Source: Pseudochelatococcus lubricantis (GTDB taxonomy: Bacteria > Pseudomonadota > Alphaproteobacteria > Rhizobiales > Beijerinckiaceae). Taken from it: a DNA stretch of 64,000 bases. Made by a program: the position numbers and the translations under genes. The DNA is taken from contig NZ_JBHLXC010000001.1 of NCBI RefSeq assembly GCF_042432495.1, positions 496,001 through 560,000 of the forward strand. The letters are read 5' to 3'. The notes under the pieces are model-generated. The model saw nothing but the letters and a program-made list of their open reading frames with translations. It was not told the origin of the DNA and made no database searches. Numbering within the stretch: position 1 is the stretch's first letter; the number at the start of each line of letters is the position of its first letter. This document shows positions 10,076-17,621 of the stretch, piece by piece.

Positions 10076-11169
10076 TGGACAATCAGATCCGCTTGCAAGG
10101 CACCCGCCGTCTTGATGGTCTGAAGGATGGCGATGATGCCTGTCGGCTTGAGGCCGATCTGGTTGAGGCCATGGACCAGCGACTGCAGGCTGGTGCCAGT
10201 CACGATGGCGAGATGCCCGTTCTGCTCCTCGGCGGTGATCTGGGTTCTGGGTTCAATCGCTGTCTCGCCATCGGAGAAAGGGGCCGGCTGCGCGACCCGC
10301 GGCAGTTCGGTGACCCGCACGGTGAGATTCCCGTGGGTCAGCGCCACCGTGGAAACCGTCACATCACGGCCGATCACGACCGTGCCCGTGCGCTGGTCGA
10401 CGACCACCTTGGCGGGCGTGTCGGGGATGACGGTGAGGTCGCCGATCGCAGCCATGAAACGTGCGCCATTCATCTTGGCCGGGCGCTGCACCACGACGCT
10501 GCGCTGGTCCCGCACATGGGCGGACGCCGTCTTGAAGTGCTGGCGTGTGTAGCCGTTGATGGCATCCGCGATGCGCGAGGCCGTGTTGAAATCCGGGTTG
10601 CGCAGCTCCAGCACGAGCTGGGCGATATCGGCGAAACGCCCCGGCAGCTCGCGCTCGATCAGGGCGCCGTTGGGGATGCGGCCTGCCGTCGGCACGCCCT
10701 GCGTCACGTTTTCCGCCTCGCCCGCGGCCATGAAGCCGGAAACGGCGATCGGCCCTTGCGCGACGGCGTAATTGTAACCGTCGCCGCCCATGAGCGGGGT
10801 CGCCAACAGTGTGCCGCCCTTGAGCGACTGGGCATCGCCGAGCGAGGAGACCGTCACGTCGATGCGGGTGCCGGTGCCCGCGAAGGCGGGAATGTCCGCC
10901 GTTACCATGACCGCCGCCGCGTTGCGGGTGCGCAACGTGGCGTTGCGGACGTTGATGCCCATGCGCTCCAGCATCGATTGTAGGGCCTGCTCCGTGAACG
11001 GCGAATTGCGCAGCGAGTCGCCCGTGCCCTGCAGGCCCATGACCAGCCCGTAACCGACCAACTGGTTGTCCCGCACGCCCTGCAGCGTGACGATATCCTT
11101 GATGCGGGTGCTGGCGAACGCGAGGCCCGCGTGCAGGATGAACAGCGTGGCCAGCAGGAGCTTCATCAT
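10072..11169 (-). CDS. flgI: Flagellar P-ring protein FlgI
   Basis: 365 residues with a signal peptide (MMKLLLATLFILHAGLAFA) and the classic mature N-terminus STRIKDIVTLQGVRDNQLVGYGLV. It assembles the P ring in the peptidoglycan layer and needs FlgA for assembly. The C-terminus with SLVHGLNQIGLKPTGIIAILQTIK is typical. The double ATG at 11169/11166 overlaps the flgA stop (TGATG), showing coupling to its own chaperone. Confidence 0.98.
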   Translation of the reverse strand: MMKLLLATLFILHAGLAFASTRIKDIVTLQGVRDNQLVGYGLVMGLQGTGDSLRNSPFTEQALQSMLERMGINVRNATLRTRNAAAVMVTADIPAFAGTGTRIDVTVSSLGDAQSLKGGTLLATPLMGGDGYNYAVAQGPIAVSGFMAAGEAENVTQGVPTAGRIPNGALIERELPGRFADIAQLVLELRNPDFNTASRIADAINGYTRQHFKTASAHVRDQRSVVVQRPAKMNGARFMAAIGDLTVIPDTPAKVVVDQRTGTVVIGRDVTVSTVALTHGNLTVRVTELPRVAQPAPFSDGETAIEPRTQITAEEQNGHLAIVTGTSLQSLVHGLNQIGLKPTGIIAILQTIKTAGALQADLIVQ

Positions 11170-11663
11170 CGCACGGGCTCCCCGGTGCGCAGGGAGCCAT
11201 CCTGCTGCACGGTTCCATGGACGATCAGTCCGCTGTCGAGGTTGCGCACCTTGATAAGCTCGCCGAGTTCGCCATCCTGCAGCGGGGTGACGACAGCGAT
11301 GATCGTCAGCCCGCCCTCCTCGAAAACAAGCTGGGCAGGCATGCCTTTCCGCACAAGTTTCGCGTTCTCGACGGCGTTGGCCGGAATGGCCTGCCCGGGC
11401 AGCAGCGTGCGCCGCGCGATCTTGCCGACAAGAGCCCTCGCGGACGCGACATAGCCGCCGCGCACCGGCCGCAACTGCCCGAACTCCCGCTCGTCGACCA
11501 TGTCCTTCGTTATCGTGTCGCCGGGATAGACAGTCACGACGGCGACTGCGAACACGCCCTGTACGATCGGTTCCCGACCCGTCTGGGCGCCCGCCGGCTG
11601 CATGAAGGCGAGCGCCGCGATCGCGCACAGGAGAGTTCTGAAACGGGCGGAACTGCGCACCAT
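11166..11663 (-). CDS. flgA: P-ring assembly chaperone FlgA
   Basis: A 165-residue periplasmic protein with a signal peptide (cut near AGAQ) and a SAF-type domain (about 25-90, including VVTVYPGDTITKDMVDEREF) followed by the FlgA C-terminal domain (GMPAQLVFEEGGLTI, IKVRNLDSGLIVHGTVQ). It chaperones FlgI in the periplasm. The start at 11663 places the signal peptide correctly; an upstream in-frame ATG at 11714 would add 17 residues without a better ribosome site. It lies between flgG and flgI. Confidence 0.92.
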   Translation of the reverse strand: MVRSSARFRTLLCAIAALAFMQPAGAQTGREPIVQGVFAVAVVTVYPGDTITKDMVDEREFGQLRPVRGGYVASARALVGKIARRTLLPGQAIPANAVENAKLVRKGMPAQLVFEEGGLTIIAVVTPLQDGELGELIKVRNLDSGLIVHGTVQQDGSLRTGEPVR

Positions 11664-11714
11664 GACAACTGCCGGCTGTATTGAAGGATCGTGCCCGGGG
11701 GCGCCGCGCCTCAA

Positions 11715-12506
11715 TTACCGGATCCCCTTGGAAACCGTCGCCAGCATCTCGTCGCCGGCCTGTATCACCTTCGAGTTCATCTCGTAGGCACGCTGCGCAC
11801 TGATCAGCTCGGTGATTTCCTTCACCGGGTCGACATTCGACGCCTCCAGATAGGTTTGCTTGATGGTGCCGAAACCGGGATTGCCGGGGAGGCCGACCAC
11901 AGGCGCACCCGACGTCAGCGTTTCTCGGAACAGGTTGCCGCCCAGCGGCTCCAGACCCACATCGTTGGCAAAGGTGGCGATGTTGATCTGTCCGAGGTCC
12001 TGCGGCACCCCATTGTTGCCGACAAGGGCGACCACCTGGCCGGCCTCGCTGATGGTGATCTGGGTCGTGTCCTGCGGGATCGCGGCCAACGGCGACTCGA
12101 TGACGTAACCGTCGAGCGTCACGAGTTGGCCGTTCTCGTTCTTGTTGAACGCGCCGGCGCGCGTGTAGAGAATCTCGTCGTTGGGCCCCGTGATCTGGAA
12201 CCAGCCCCGCCCGACGACCGCGACGTCGAGTTCATTGCCGGTCTGCGTCAGCGCCCCCTGCTTGTGAACGTTGCGAATGGCGGTCACCTGCGTGCCGACG
12301 CCGAGCCGCGCGCCTTCCGGAACGGTCCCGTCCGCCGTCTGGTTCGGCACGCCGGGTATCCGAAGGCTCTGATAGAGCAGATCGGAGAACTCCGCGCGCG
12401 AGCGTTTGAAGCCCGTGGTGTTGATGTTCGCGATGTTGTTCGCGATCACTTCGACATTGATCTGTTGCGCGTTAGCACCTGTCGCCGCGATGGCCAGTAT
12501 GCTCAT
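11715..12506 (-). CDS. flgG: Flagellar distal rod protein FlgG
   Basis: A 263-residue rod protein with the N-terminal rod motif NNIANINTTGFKRSRAEF and the C-terminal helix YLEASNVDPVKEITELISAQRAYEMNSK that forms the coiled core of the rod. GGAGGG lies 8 nt upstream of the ATG. Length is normal. Unlike most joints in this arm, there is a 215-bp gap between fliE and flgG, and that gap contains dispersed repeat A copy 1, which may separate or attenuate the distal part of the operon. Confidence 0.98.
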   Translation of the reverse strand: MSILAIAATGANAQQINVEVIANNIANINTTGFKRSRAEFSDLLYQSLRIPGVPNQTADGTVPEGARLGVGTQVTAIRNVHKQGALTQTGNELDVAVVGRGWFQITGPNDEILYTRAGAFNKNENGQLVTLDGYVIESPLAAIPQDTTQITISEAGQVVALVGNNGVPQDLGQINIATFANDVGLEPLGGNLFRETLTSGAPVVGLPGNPGFGTIKQTYLEASNVDPVKEITELISAQRAYEMNSKVIQAGDEMLATVSKGIR

Positions 12507-12621
12507 GATGGTCCCTCCTCAGCGTGATATCCGGCGGAACGGCAACCACCCGGCCGACTGCAGCGTCGCATCCGGACGGCTTGATCTCATCCAGACCCTG
12601 CCCATAGTCACTGACAGCCTC

Positions 12622-12725
12622 TAGAGCGCGTTCCGATCAGATGGAATCATCTGATCGATCAGAATTCGCTCAAAGTAAGGAATCTAGAATCTGTCCTGTT
12701 TCAACGTAAACAGGACAGATTCTAG
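12622..12725 (+). repeat. Dispersed intergenic repeat A, copy 1 (two hairpins)
   Basis: A 104-bp element. Hairpin 1 pairs GATCAGATG with CATCTGATC over a 4-nt loop; hairpin 2 is a perfect 18-bp stem (12684-12701 with 12708-12725) around the loop CAACGT. Between them lies GATCAGAATTCGCTCAAA. Near-identical copies occur at 53391-53493 (inverted, about four mismatches) and, more diverged, at 47772-47868. The right edge contains the TAG stop of fliE on the minus strand. No coding capacity. Confidence 0.9.
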
Positions 12726-13051
12726 ATCGTCATCCGGCTGATTTCCTGATAGGCGGCGACGGCCTTGTCCCTCACGGCGAGCGTTGTCTGCAGTGACCGT
12801 TCCGCCGTCAGGACCGCCTCGACGATCGCCTGTGTCGGCATGCGCCCCTCGATGCCGGCCACCGCCGCCGCCTCGCTCTTGCGCAGCGAGGTCGCGGCGT
12901 CGGTGACCAGTGAACCGAGCACGGCGGCGAAGTCAGCGGTGGCAGAGGCGGCGGTGGCCGCCGTGCGTCCCGCCGGAGGCAACCCCGCGACACCGTCCGA
13001 CGCGCCGAACGCGCTGGTTGCCGTAATGCCGTTGACTGTTGTCGCCATCAT
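12722..13051 (-). CDS. fliE: Flagellar hook-basal body protein FliE
   Basis: 109 residues, the usual size. FliE joins the MS ring to the rod and is an early type III export substrate. The recognisable part is the C-terminal half, AVLTAERSLQTTLAVRDKAVAAYQEISRMTI, matching the family's conserved end. The ATG at 13051 overlaps the flgC stop. Its TAG stop is the outer edge of dispersed repeat A, so the last codons may have been set by the repeat's position. Confidence 0.95.
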   Translation of the reverse strand: MMATTVNGITATSAFGASDGVAGLPPAGRTAATAASATADFAAVLGSLVTDAATSLRKSEAAAVAGIEGRMPTQAIVEAVLTAERSLQTTLAVRDKAVAAYQEISRMTI

Positions 13052-13488
13052 GAGTTCCTCAGCAGATCGATGGTCATCGAGGACAGGGAGCGGGAGAACT
13101 TGACGACCTGCACGTTCGCCTCGTAAGAGCGAACGGCTTCCCGCAAGTCTGCCATCTCAACGAGCACGTTCACGTTGGGCACCTTGACATAGCCTTCGGT
13201 GTCCGCCCCCGGATGCCCCGGATCGAGGCGCATGCCGAATGGCGCCTTGTCCGTGCCGATGTCGCGCGTGCCGACGATCTCGACGCCGGTCGCGCGGTCC
13301 AGCTCCTGCCGGAAGGTGATCGTCTTGCGTCTGTAAGGGTTACCGCCCGGCGTCGATGCCGTCGCATCCGCATTGGCGATGTTCTCCGATACCACGCGCA
13401 TGCGGGTGGACTGTGCCTGCATGGCGGCGGAGGCCATGCGGGAAGACAGGTCGAGCCAGTCGCGGTTCTGAACAGGGACGATCGTCAT
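13048..13488 (-). CDS. flgC: Flagellar proximal rod protein FlgC
   Basis: 146 residues with the rod motif VVSENIANADATASTPGGNPYRRK near residue 33 and the C-terminal coiled region VNVLVEMADLREAVRSYEANVQVVKFSR. Function: proximal rod. ATGA overlaps join it to flgB upstream and fliE downstream, so flgB-flgC-fliE is one tightly coupled block. Confidence 0.97.
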   Translation of the reverse strand: MTIVPVQNRDWLDLSSRMASAAMQAQSTRMRVVSENIANADATASTPGGNPYRRKTITFRQELDRATGVEIVGTRDIGTDKAPFGMRLDPGHPGADTEGYVKVPNVNVLVEMADLREAVRSYEANVQVVKFSRSLSSMTIDLLRNS

Positions 13489-13877
13489 CCGGGCCCCCGC
13501 GCGCTGGACAGGATAAGCGAGTGAAACTTCTTCACGACGGACGTATTCAGGCTGTATTGCCGGGAGACGGAGCCCGCCTTGAGAAGTTCCTCCTCGATAC
13601 TGACGGAATTGCCGGAGTGATGGATATCCAGGTTCCGTCCCTTTTCATCGCGCACGCGCGCCGCCTGCGACCGGGCCGGATCGGACCCGATATGGCCTTC
13701 CGCCGTGGTCGCCAGCCGCAGGGCCGTTCTGCCCAGCGTCGCTGCGAACGGCTCGATGTCCTGGGTGCGATAGCCGGGCGTATTCGCGTTGGCGACGTTG
13801 CGCGCGATTGCCGTCTGGCGGGTTGTCAGCCAGTCGGTCTGCCGCGAGGCAAGGTCAAACAAGTATAGTGGCCCCAT
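13485..13877 (-). CDS. flgB: Flagellar proximal rod protein FlgB
   Basis: 130 residues. The N-terminal rod motif reads RQTAIARNVANANTPGYRTQDIEPF and the C-terminus KAGSVSRQYSLNTSVVKKFHSLIL. The start ATG at 13877 has GGGAG about 6 nt upstream; longer in-frame extensions upstream show no plausible FlgB sequence. It begins the flgB-flgC-fliE block, about 150 bp after the unknown gene that overlaps flhB. Confidence 0.96.
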   Translation of the reverse strand: MGPLYLFDLASRQTDWLTTRQTAIARNVANANTPGYRTQDIEPFAATLGRTALRLATTAEGHIGSDPARSQAARVRDEKGRNLDIHHSGNSVSIEEELLKAGSVSRQYSLNTSVVKKFHSLILSSARGPG

Positions 13878-14028
13878 ATCCAGCTCCCGATAAGCGAGAC
13901 TCGCGTCCGCGACAGCCCGTGCCGGGCGCGGACCATGTCTCGCCATCCGTATCCAGCCTACGCGCACAACCTTGTCCGAACCTGTCGCCCGGTGCGCGTT
14001 TTCACCCCTGCTGGCCAGGATCGCCGCT

Positions 14029-14544
14029 TCAATGAAACGGGTGATGTTTCGGGCCACAATCGTGCGGCAGGTCGAACCCGCCGGACAGGCGTGCGGCGCA
14101 GAACGCAGCCGACAATTGGCCGAGAGCCTCGGCAGACCGGCCATAGGGCATGCTGCCGTCCGCCAGCGCCACGCCCGCGAAGTCGTTCGCGAGGTGCAGC
14201 AGGAAGGAGACGGCCACGAGTTCGTGCGCGAAGCGCATGCCGAACGAGACAGCGGGGGCAGCATCGTGGCGTCCCGCCGGATCGCGGCGTTCTGCGACGT
14301 ATGAGCCGAACGTGTAGCGAAGCGTGCCCGGCTTGAAAAACATCTCGGACGAGGATTCGATGATGTCGTTGATGGCGCCATGATTGCGGCTGGCGACGCT
14401 CGTGACCAGGAACGACCGGTCGACATAGCATAGGTCGACGATGAACGGCCTGATGTTATGGCAAATCAGCCGTTCGGCCTCATAGGCCTTGCCGGCCGGC
14501 CGCGTGGCCACGGGTCGGAAACGTTCTGGCGGGCTATTATGCAT
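14029..14544 (-). CDS. Unknown protein coupled to flhB in the flagellar arm, 171 aa
   Basis: I do not recognise a family. The ATG at 14544 overlaps the flhB stop by 8 nt, so translation is probably coupled. Visible features: a basic N-terminus, no signal peptide, a segment IICHNIRPF-like followed by VDLCYVDRSFLVTS, and a more hydrophobic helix AHELVAVSFLLHLANDF (about residues 112-128). It sits between flhB and flgB, where rhizobial clusters often have an uncharacterised small gene. A role in flagellar assembly or regulation is inferred from position only. Confidence 0.65.
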   Translation of the reverse strand: MHNSPPERFRPVATRPAGKAYEAERLICHNIRPFIVDLCYVDRSFLVTSVASRNHGAINDIIESSSEMFFKPGTLRYTFGSYVAERRDPAGRHDAAPAVSFGMRFAHELVAVSFLLHLANDFAGVALADGSMPYGRSAEALGQLSAAFCAARLSGGFDLPHDCGPKHHPFH

Positions 14545-15610
14545 GACGGCCGTTGCGCTGATAGAGATAATGGAACAATTGGGCCACGGCCCGATAGAAT
14601 TCGGGCGGGATGGACCGGTCGATCTCGACATGTTCGTACATGGACCTTGCGAGAGCCTTGTCTTCGATGAGCGGGATATCGTGTTTCTGGGCGATCTCGC
14701 GGATGGCCAGCGCGATCAGATCCTTTCCCTTGGCGAGCACGACCGGCGCGCCTCCCTCCTCGGGCACATAGCGCAGTGCGATCGCGAAATGCGTCGGGTT
14801 GGTAACGACCAGCGACGCATTGGGCACGGCGCTCATCATGCGCCGGCGCGAACGGTCCTGCGCGATGGAGCGCATGCGTGCTTTCATCAGCGGATCGCCC
14901 TCCGACTGGCGTAACTCGTCCTTGATCTCCTGGCGCGTCATGCGCAAATCCTTGCGCCATCTGAACCGCGACCAGACCAGGTCGGCGGCGACGAGTGCCA
15001 CTGTCGCCACGCAGATCGCGGACACGAGGCGCATGGCCAGACCGAGAACGATTTCCGGGATCGCGCTGGGGTCGCTGAACATGGCATTCACGACGTGGTG
15101 CTGCTCCGAGTTCAGCAAAATGGTGCAGACGATGGTGATGATCAGCAGCTTGGCGACCGATTTGGCGAATTCCACCTGCCCCTGAAGCCCGAAGATGCGC
15201 TTGAAGCCGCCGGGCAGCGACAGCCGCGACCATTTGGGCTCAAGACGCCCCGGCGCGAACCGGGGTGGATTCTGCAACACGGACGCCAATATGCCGCCCA
15301 CCATCAGAATGCAGACGATCGGCAGCAGGAACCCGCCGACACCGATGGCCACAAGCTGAAGCAGCGCGACCGCATCCCGCCCGGTGGTGAGGGAAATCGA
15401 TTCCGGCGCATCGATGAAAAAGGCCAGGAAGCTGTTGAGGACGGCAACGGAATTGTAGATGAACAGATAAAGGATGATGCAGATGCCCATGATCGAGAAG
15501 AAAACAGCCATCTCTCGCGATTGAGGGACGTTCCCCTGCTCGATCGCGTCTTGTATTTTCTTTTCTGTCGGCTCCTCGGTCTTGCTGTCCGGATCCGCTG
15601 CCTCTGACAT
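14537..15610 (-). CDS. flhB: Flagellar export switch protein FlhB
   Basis: A 357-residue inner-membrane protein that sets substrate order in flagellar export. The N-terminus EEPTEKKIQDAIEQGNVPQSRE, four membrane segments (about 35-58, 82-112, 150-168, 188-212) and a cytoplasmic domain are all present. The self-cleavage motif NPTH is intact at residues 271-274. ATG at 15610 gives the normal N-terminus. It follows fliG by about 110 bp and its 3' end overlaps the unknown gene at 14029-14544. Confidence 0.98.
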   Translation of the reverse strand: MSEAADPDSKTEEPTEKKIQDAIEQGNVPQSREMAVFFSIMGICIILYLFIYNSVAVLNSFLAFFIDAPESISLTTGRDAVALLQLVAIGVGGFLLPIVCILMVGGILASVLQNPPRFAPGRLEPKWSRLSLPGGFKRIFGLQGQVEFAKSVAKLLIITIVCTILLNSEQHHVVNAMFSDPSAIPEIVLGLAMRLVSAICVATVALVAADLVWSRFRWRKDLRMTRQEIKDELRQSEGDPLMKARMRSIAQDRSRRRMMSAVPNASLVVTNPTHFAIALRYVPEEGGAPVVLAKGKDLIALAIREIAQKHDIPLIEDKALARSMYEHVEIDRSIPPEFYRAVAQLFHYLYQRNGRHA

Positions 15611-15718
15611 CGACTTTTCCGGCCTCCCACGTGGCGGAAGCTTTCGCCGACCGCGCCGGATCGGCAAGCCTTCTGCGATTATCTCTCCGGCGTCCTGCGG
15701 CGGTGCGACCCGCGCACG

Positions 15719-16750
15719 TTACTGCACGTACATTTCCTGCTCGCCGTCGGAGGCGAGATCGATCTCGCCGCGTCCGGCCATGTCGAGCGCGAGGTCCGTT
15801 ATGAAGCGCCGCGCCTCCAGCACCTCCCGCTGGGCGATGGGCTGGCCGCCTGCCAGTTCCGTCTCGACCGCCCGGCGTGACCGCGACGGCAACGCGCCAA
15901 GAGCCACCTCGCGGTAGGCCGCATCCGTGCCGCGCAGCGCGACGATGAGCCTTTCCACCGGAATGGCGTCGAACAACGCCGACCGCGCGGCCGGCGTCAG
16001 CTTGACGATATCGTCGAAGGTGAACAGCAGCCCCTTCAGGATCTCGGCAGACTTGGGGCGGTCGTGCGCGAGGCTTTGCAACATCTCCTCCATGTGATCG
16101 CGGTCCATCTTGTTGATGATGTCCGCCATCTTCGCATGGGTGTCGCTTCCCATGTTGCGGGAGAAATTCGTCATGAAGTCTTCGTGCAGGGTACTCTCGA
16201 TCACCCGCAGGACTTCGTCCACGATCGGCTTGCACGCCAGCATGCGCCGGGTGACGTTGTTGCGCAGTTCCTGCGAGAAGTGCGTCATCACCTTGGCTGC
16301 GCACATCGGCTTCACTCGCGAGAGGATGAGTGCGATCGTCTGCGGATGCTCCTTCAGCAGATAAGTTGAAAGAACGGTTTCGGAAACACCCGAAATGCGC
16401 TCCCAGATGGACTGGCTGGAGTTGCCGAGAACGTCGGCCATGATGTCGGCGATCTGCTCGGGCGGCAGCACGCCGCTTAGCAGCTTCTCCACCTCATAGG
16501 CCGTGCCGAAGAGATGAGCGCCGGCCTGGAACTGTGCCGCGAAGTCCTCCACGAGCTGCGCCTGCTGCGCAGGCGGAACCGACCCTAGCGCCGCCGCCGC
16601 GCGGGTGATCAGCTTGATTTCCTCGGACGTGAAGTGCTTGAGCAGACGCCCGGCCGCCGGGCTGCCGAGAGTGAGCAGGAGCGCGGCGACGCGGTCGACA
16701 CCCCGGGAAAGAGAGACAGTCTTGCGGGTTACCGTTCCCTGAACGCTCAT
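15719..16750 (-). CDS. fliG: Flagellar motor switch protein FliG
   Basis: 343 residues. FliG is the rotor protein that contacts the stator. The EHPQT motif of the middle domain lies at residues 134-138 (LLKEHPQTIALILS), and the C-terminal torque domain has FTFDDIVKLTPAARSALFDAI with charged residues conserved. The C-terminus EQEMYVQ matches the family end. It is separated from fliN by 140 bp that contains a copy of repeat D. Confidence 0.97.
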   Translation of the reverse strand: MSVQGTVTRKTVSLSRGVDRVAALLLTLGSPAAGRLLKHFTSEEIKLITRAAAALGSVPPAQQAQLVEDFAAQFQAGAHLFGTAYEVEKLLSGVLPPEQIADIMADVLGNSSQSIWERISGVSETVLSTYLLKEHPQTIALILSRVKPMCAAKVMTHFSQELRNNVTRRMLACKPIVDEVLRVIESTLHEDFMTNFSRNMGSDTHAKMADIINKMDRDHMEEMLQSLAHDRPKSAEILKGLLFTFDDIVKLTPAARSALFDAIPVERLIVALRGTDAAYREVALGALPSRSRRAVETELAGGQPIAQREVLEARRFITDLALDMAGRGEIDLASDGEQEMYVQ

Positions 16751-16812
16751 CTTGCTTCACTCGACTAAAGCACCAAACCGGTGACGGATGCGGTTCCCGG
16801 GGAGGTTTGATG

Positions 16813-16855
16813 CCTGAACAGGAAAATAGAGCGGCGGCATGCTTCAGGTTCCCGG
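16813..16855 (+). repeat. Short dispersed repeat D, copy 1
   Basis: A 43-bp stretch with AACAGGAAAATAGAGC and CATGCTTCAGGTT, bounded by CCTGAA and TTCAGG. An inverted, slightly diverged copy lies at 17477-17513. The two copies flank fliN on either side. Confidence 0.65.
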
Positions 16856-16890
16856 TCGCTGCTCCGCCGTATAATTCTTCCCGGCGCGTC

Positions 16891-17277
16891 TCAGACCACT
16901 GCGTCATCGGTCGACGGCCCGACGATCTCGGTGAGCTGGACGCCGAACCGCGAGTTGTCGTCCTCGACGACGACGACTTCGCCGCGGGCGATTACCCGGC
17001 CGTTGACCACGACATCCACCGGCTCACCCACCCGGTGGTCGAGTGGCACAACCGCGCCGCGTCCAAGCTTCATCAGCGCGGCGACCGGCATCGTCGCCGA
17101 GCCGAGTACAACCTGTACGAGCACGGGAATCCGCTTGATCGTATCGAAACTGTGCAGCTCCCCGCCGCCGCCCGCCTTGCGGCGCTCGTCGTCGAGGGAG
17201 GAGAACTGATGGGGCATGAAGGCGTGCGTCCCGTCATCGGTGTCCGCTGCGTTCAGATCGTCTGCTTCCTCGGACAT
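16891..17277 (-). CDS. fliN: Flagellar motor switch protein FliN
   Basis: 128 residues: an acidic, variable N-terminus (to about residue 45) and a C-terminal SpoA-like domain with IPVLVQVVLGSATMPVAALMKLGRGAVVPLD and VVNGRVIARGEVVVV, the standard C-ring fold. Start at 17277 chosen because it begins just before the acidic MSEEAD segment. It is flanked by inverted copies of repeat D and is preceded by an unusually long 341-bp gap after fliM. Confidence 0.96.
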   Translation of the reverse strand: MSEEADDLNAADTDDGTHAFMPHQFSSLDDERRKAGGGGELHSFDTIKRIPVLVQVVLGSATMPVAALMKLGRGAVVPLDHRVGEPVDVVVNGRVIARGEVVVVEDDNSRFGVQLTEIVGPSTDDAVV

Positions 17278-17618
17278 CGTACAAAATTCCCGTATCAAGA
17301 CTCGTTGCGGTGCGTCCCGTGCAGGGGAACACAACCTGAAAAACTGGGACCTTCCGGAAAACCGGACTCCGGATCAGTCGCCCGGTGATCCCCGGACGTT
17401 GAATTGCTCCGGAAAGCAGTTGCCGCTTCCAGGGGCCACGAAAGCTCAAATGCCAGCCGGAATAGAAAACAGGAAACCGGAAGCATGTCGCGGCTCTATT
17501 TCCTGTTCTGAGGCTCCAGAGTGCCAGACGTTCCGATGGAATAAGGTCATGCAATCCAAATTTATATTTTACTGTAAATTGCATTCAAATCGATGGGGCG
17601 CCTTGAATGCAAACTGCT
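17278..17618. other. Long gap between fliM and fliN holding two repeats
   Basis: 341 bp without a gene. It contains repeat D copy 2 (17477-17513) and most of repeat B copy 1 (17535-17621). Left of these I see no open frame with a ribosome site and no clear promoter or terminator. In most rhizobial clusters fliM and fliN are close together, so this gap looks expanded by repeat insertion. Confidence 0.6.
17477..17513 (-). repeat. Short dispersed repeat D, copy 2
   Basis: Read on the minus strand this copy has GAACAGGAAATAGAGCCGCG followed by ACATGCTTCCGGTT, matching 16813-16855 apart from scattered substitutions and small indels. Adjacent to repeat B copy 1. Confidence 0.6.
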
Positions 17619-17621
17619 CTA
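17535..17621 (+). repeat. Dispersed intergenic repeat B, copy 1
   Basis: An 87-bp element beginning GATGGAATAAG, with an AT-rich core (TTTATATTTTACTG) and inverted arms TTGCATTCAA (17579-17588) and TTGAATGCAA (17603-17612), ending AAACTGCTCTA. Copies at 31602-31689 (full length, diverged) and 47713-47770 (inverted, lacking the left end). Its right edge carries the TAG stop of fliM on the minus strand. Confidence 0.8.

Noticed and set aside
12622..12725. Repeat A as an insertion sequence
   Set aside because: No transposase frame and no target-site duplication that I can see; it is too short to be an autonomous element.
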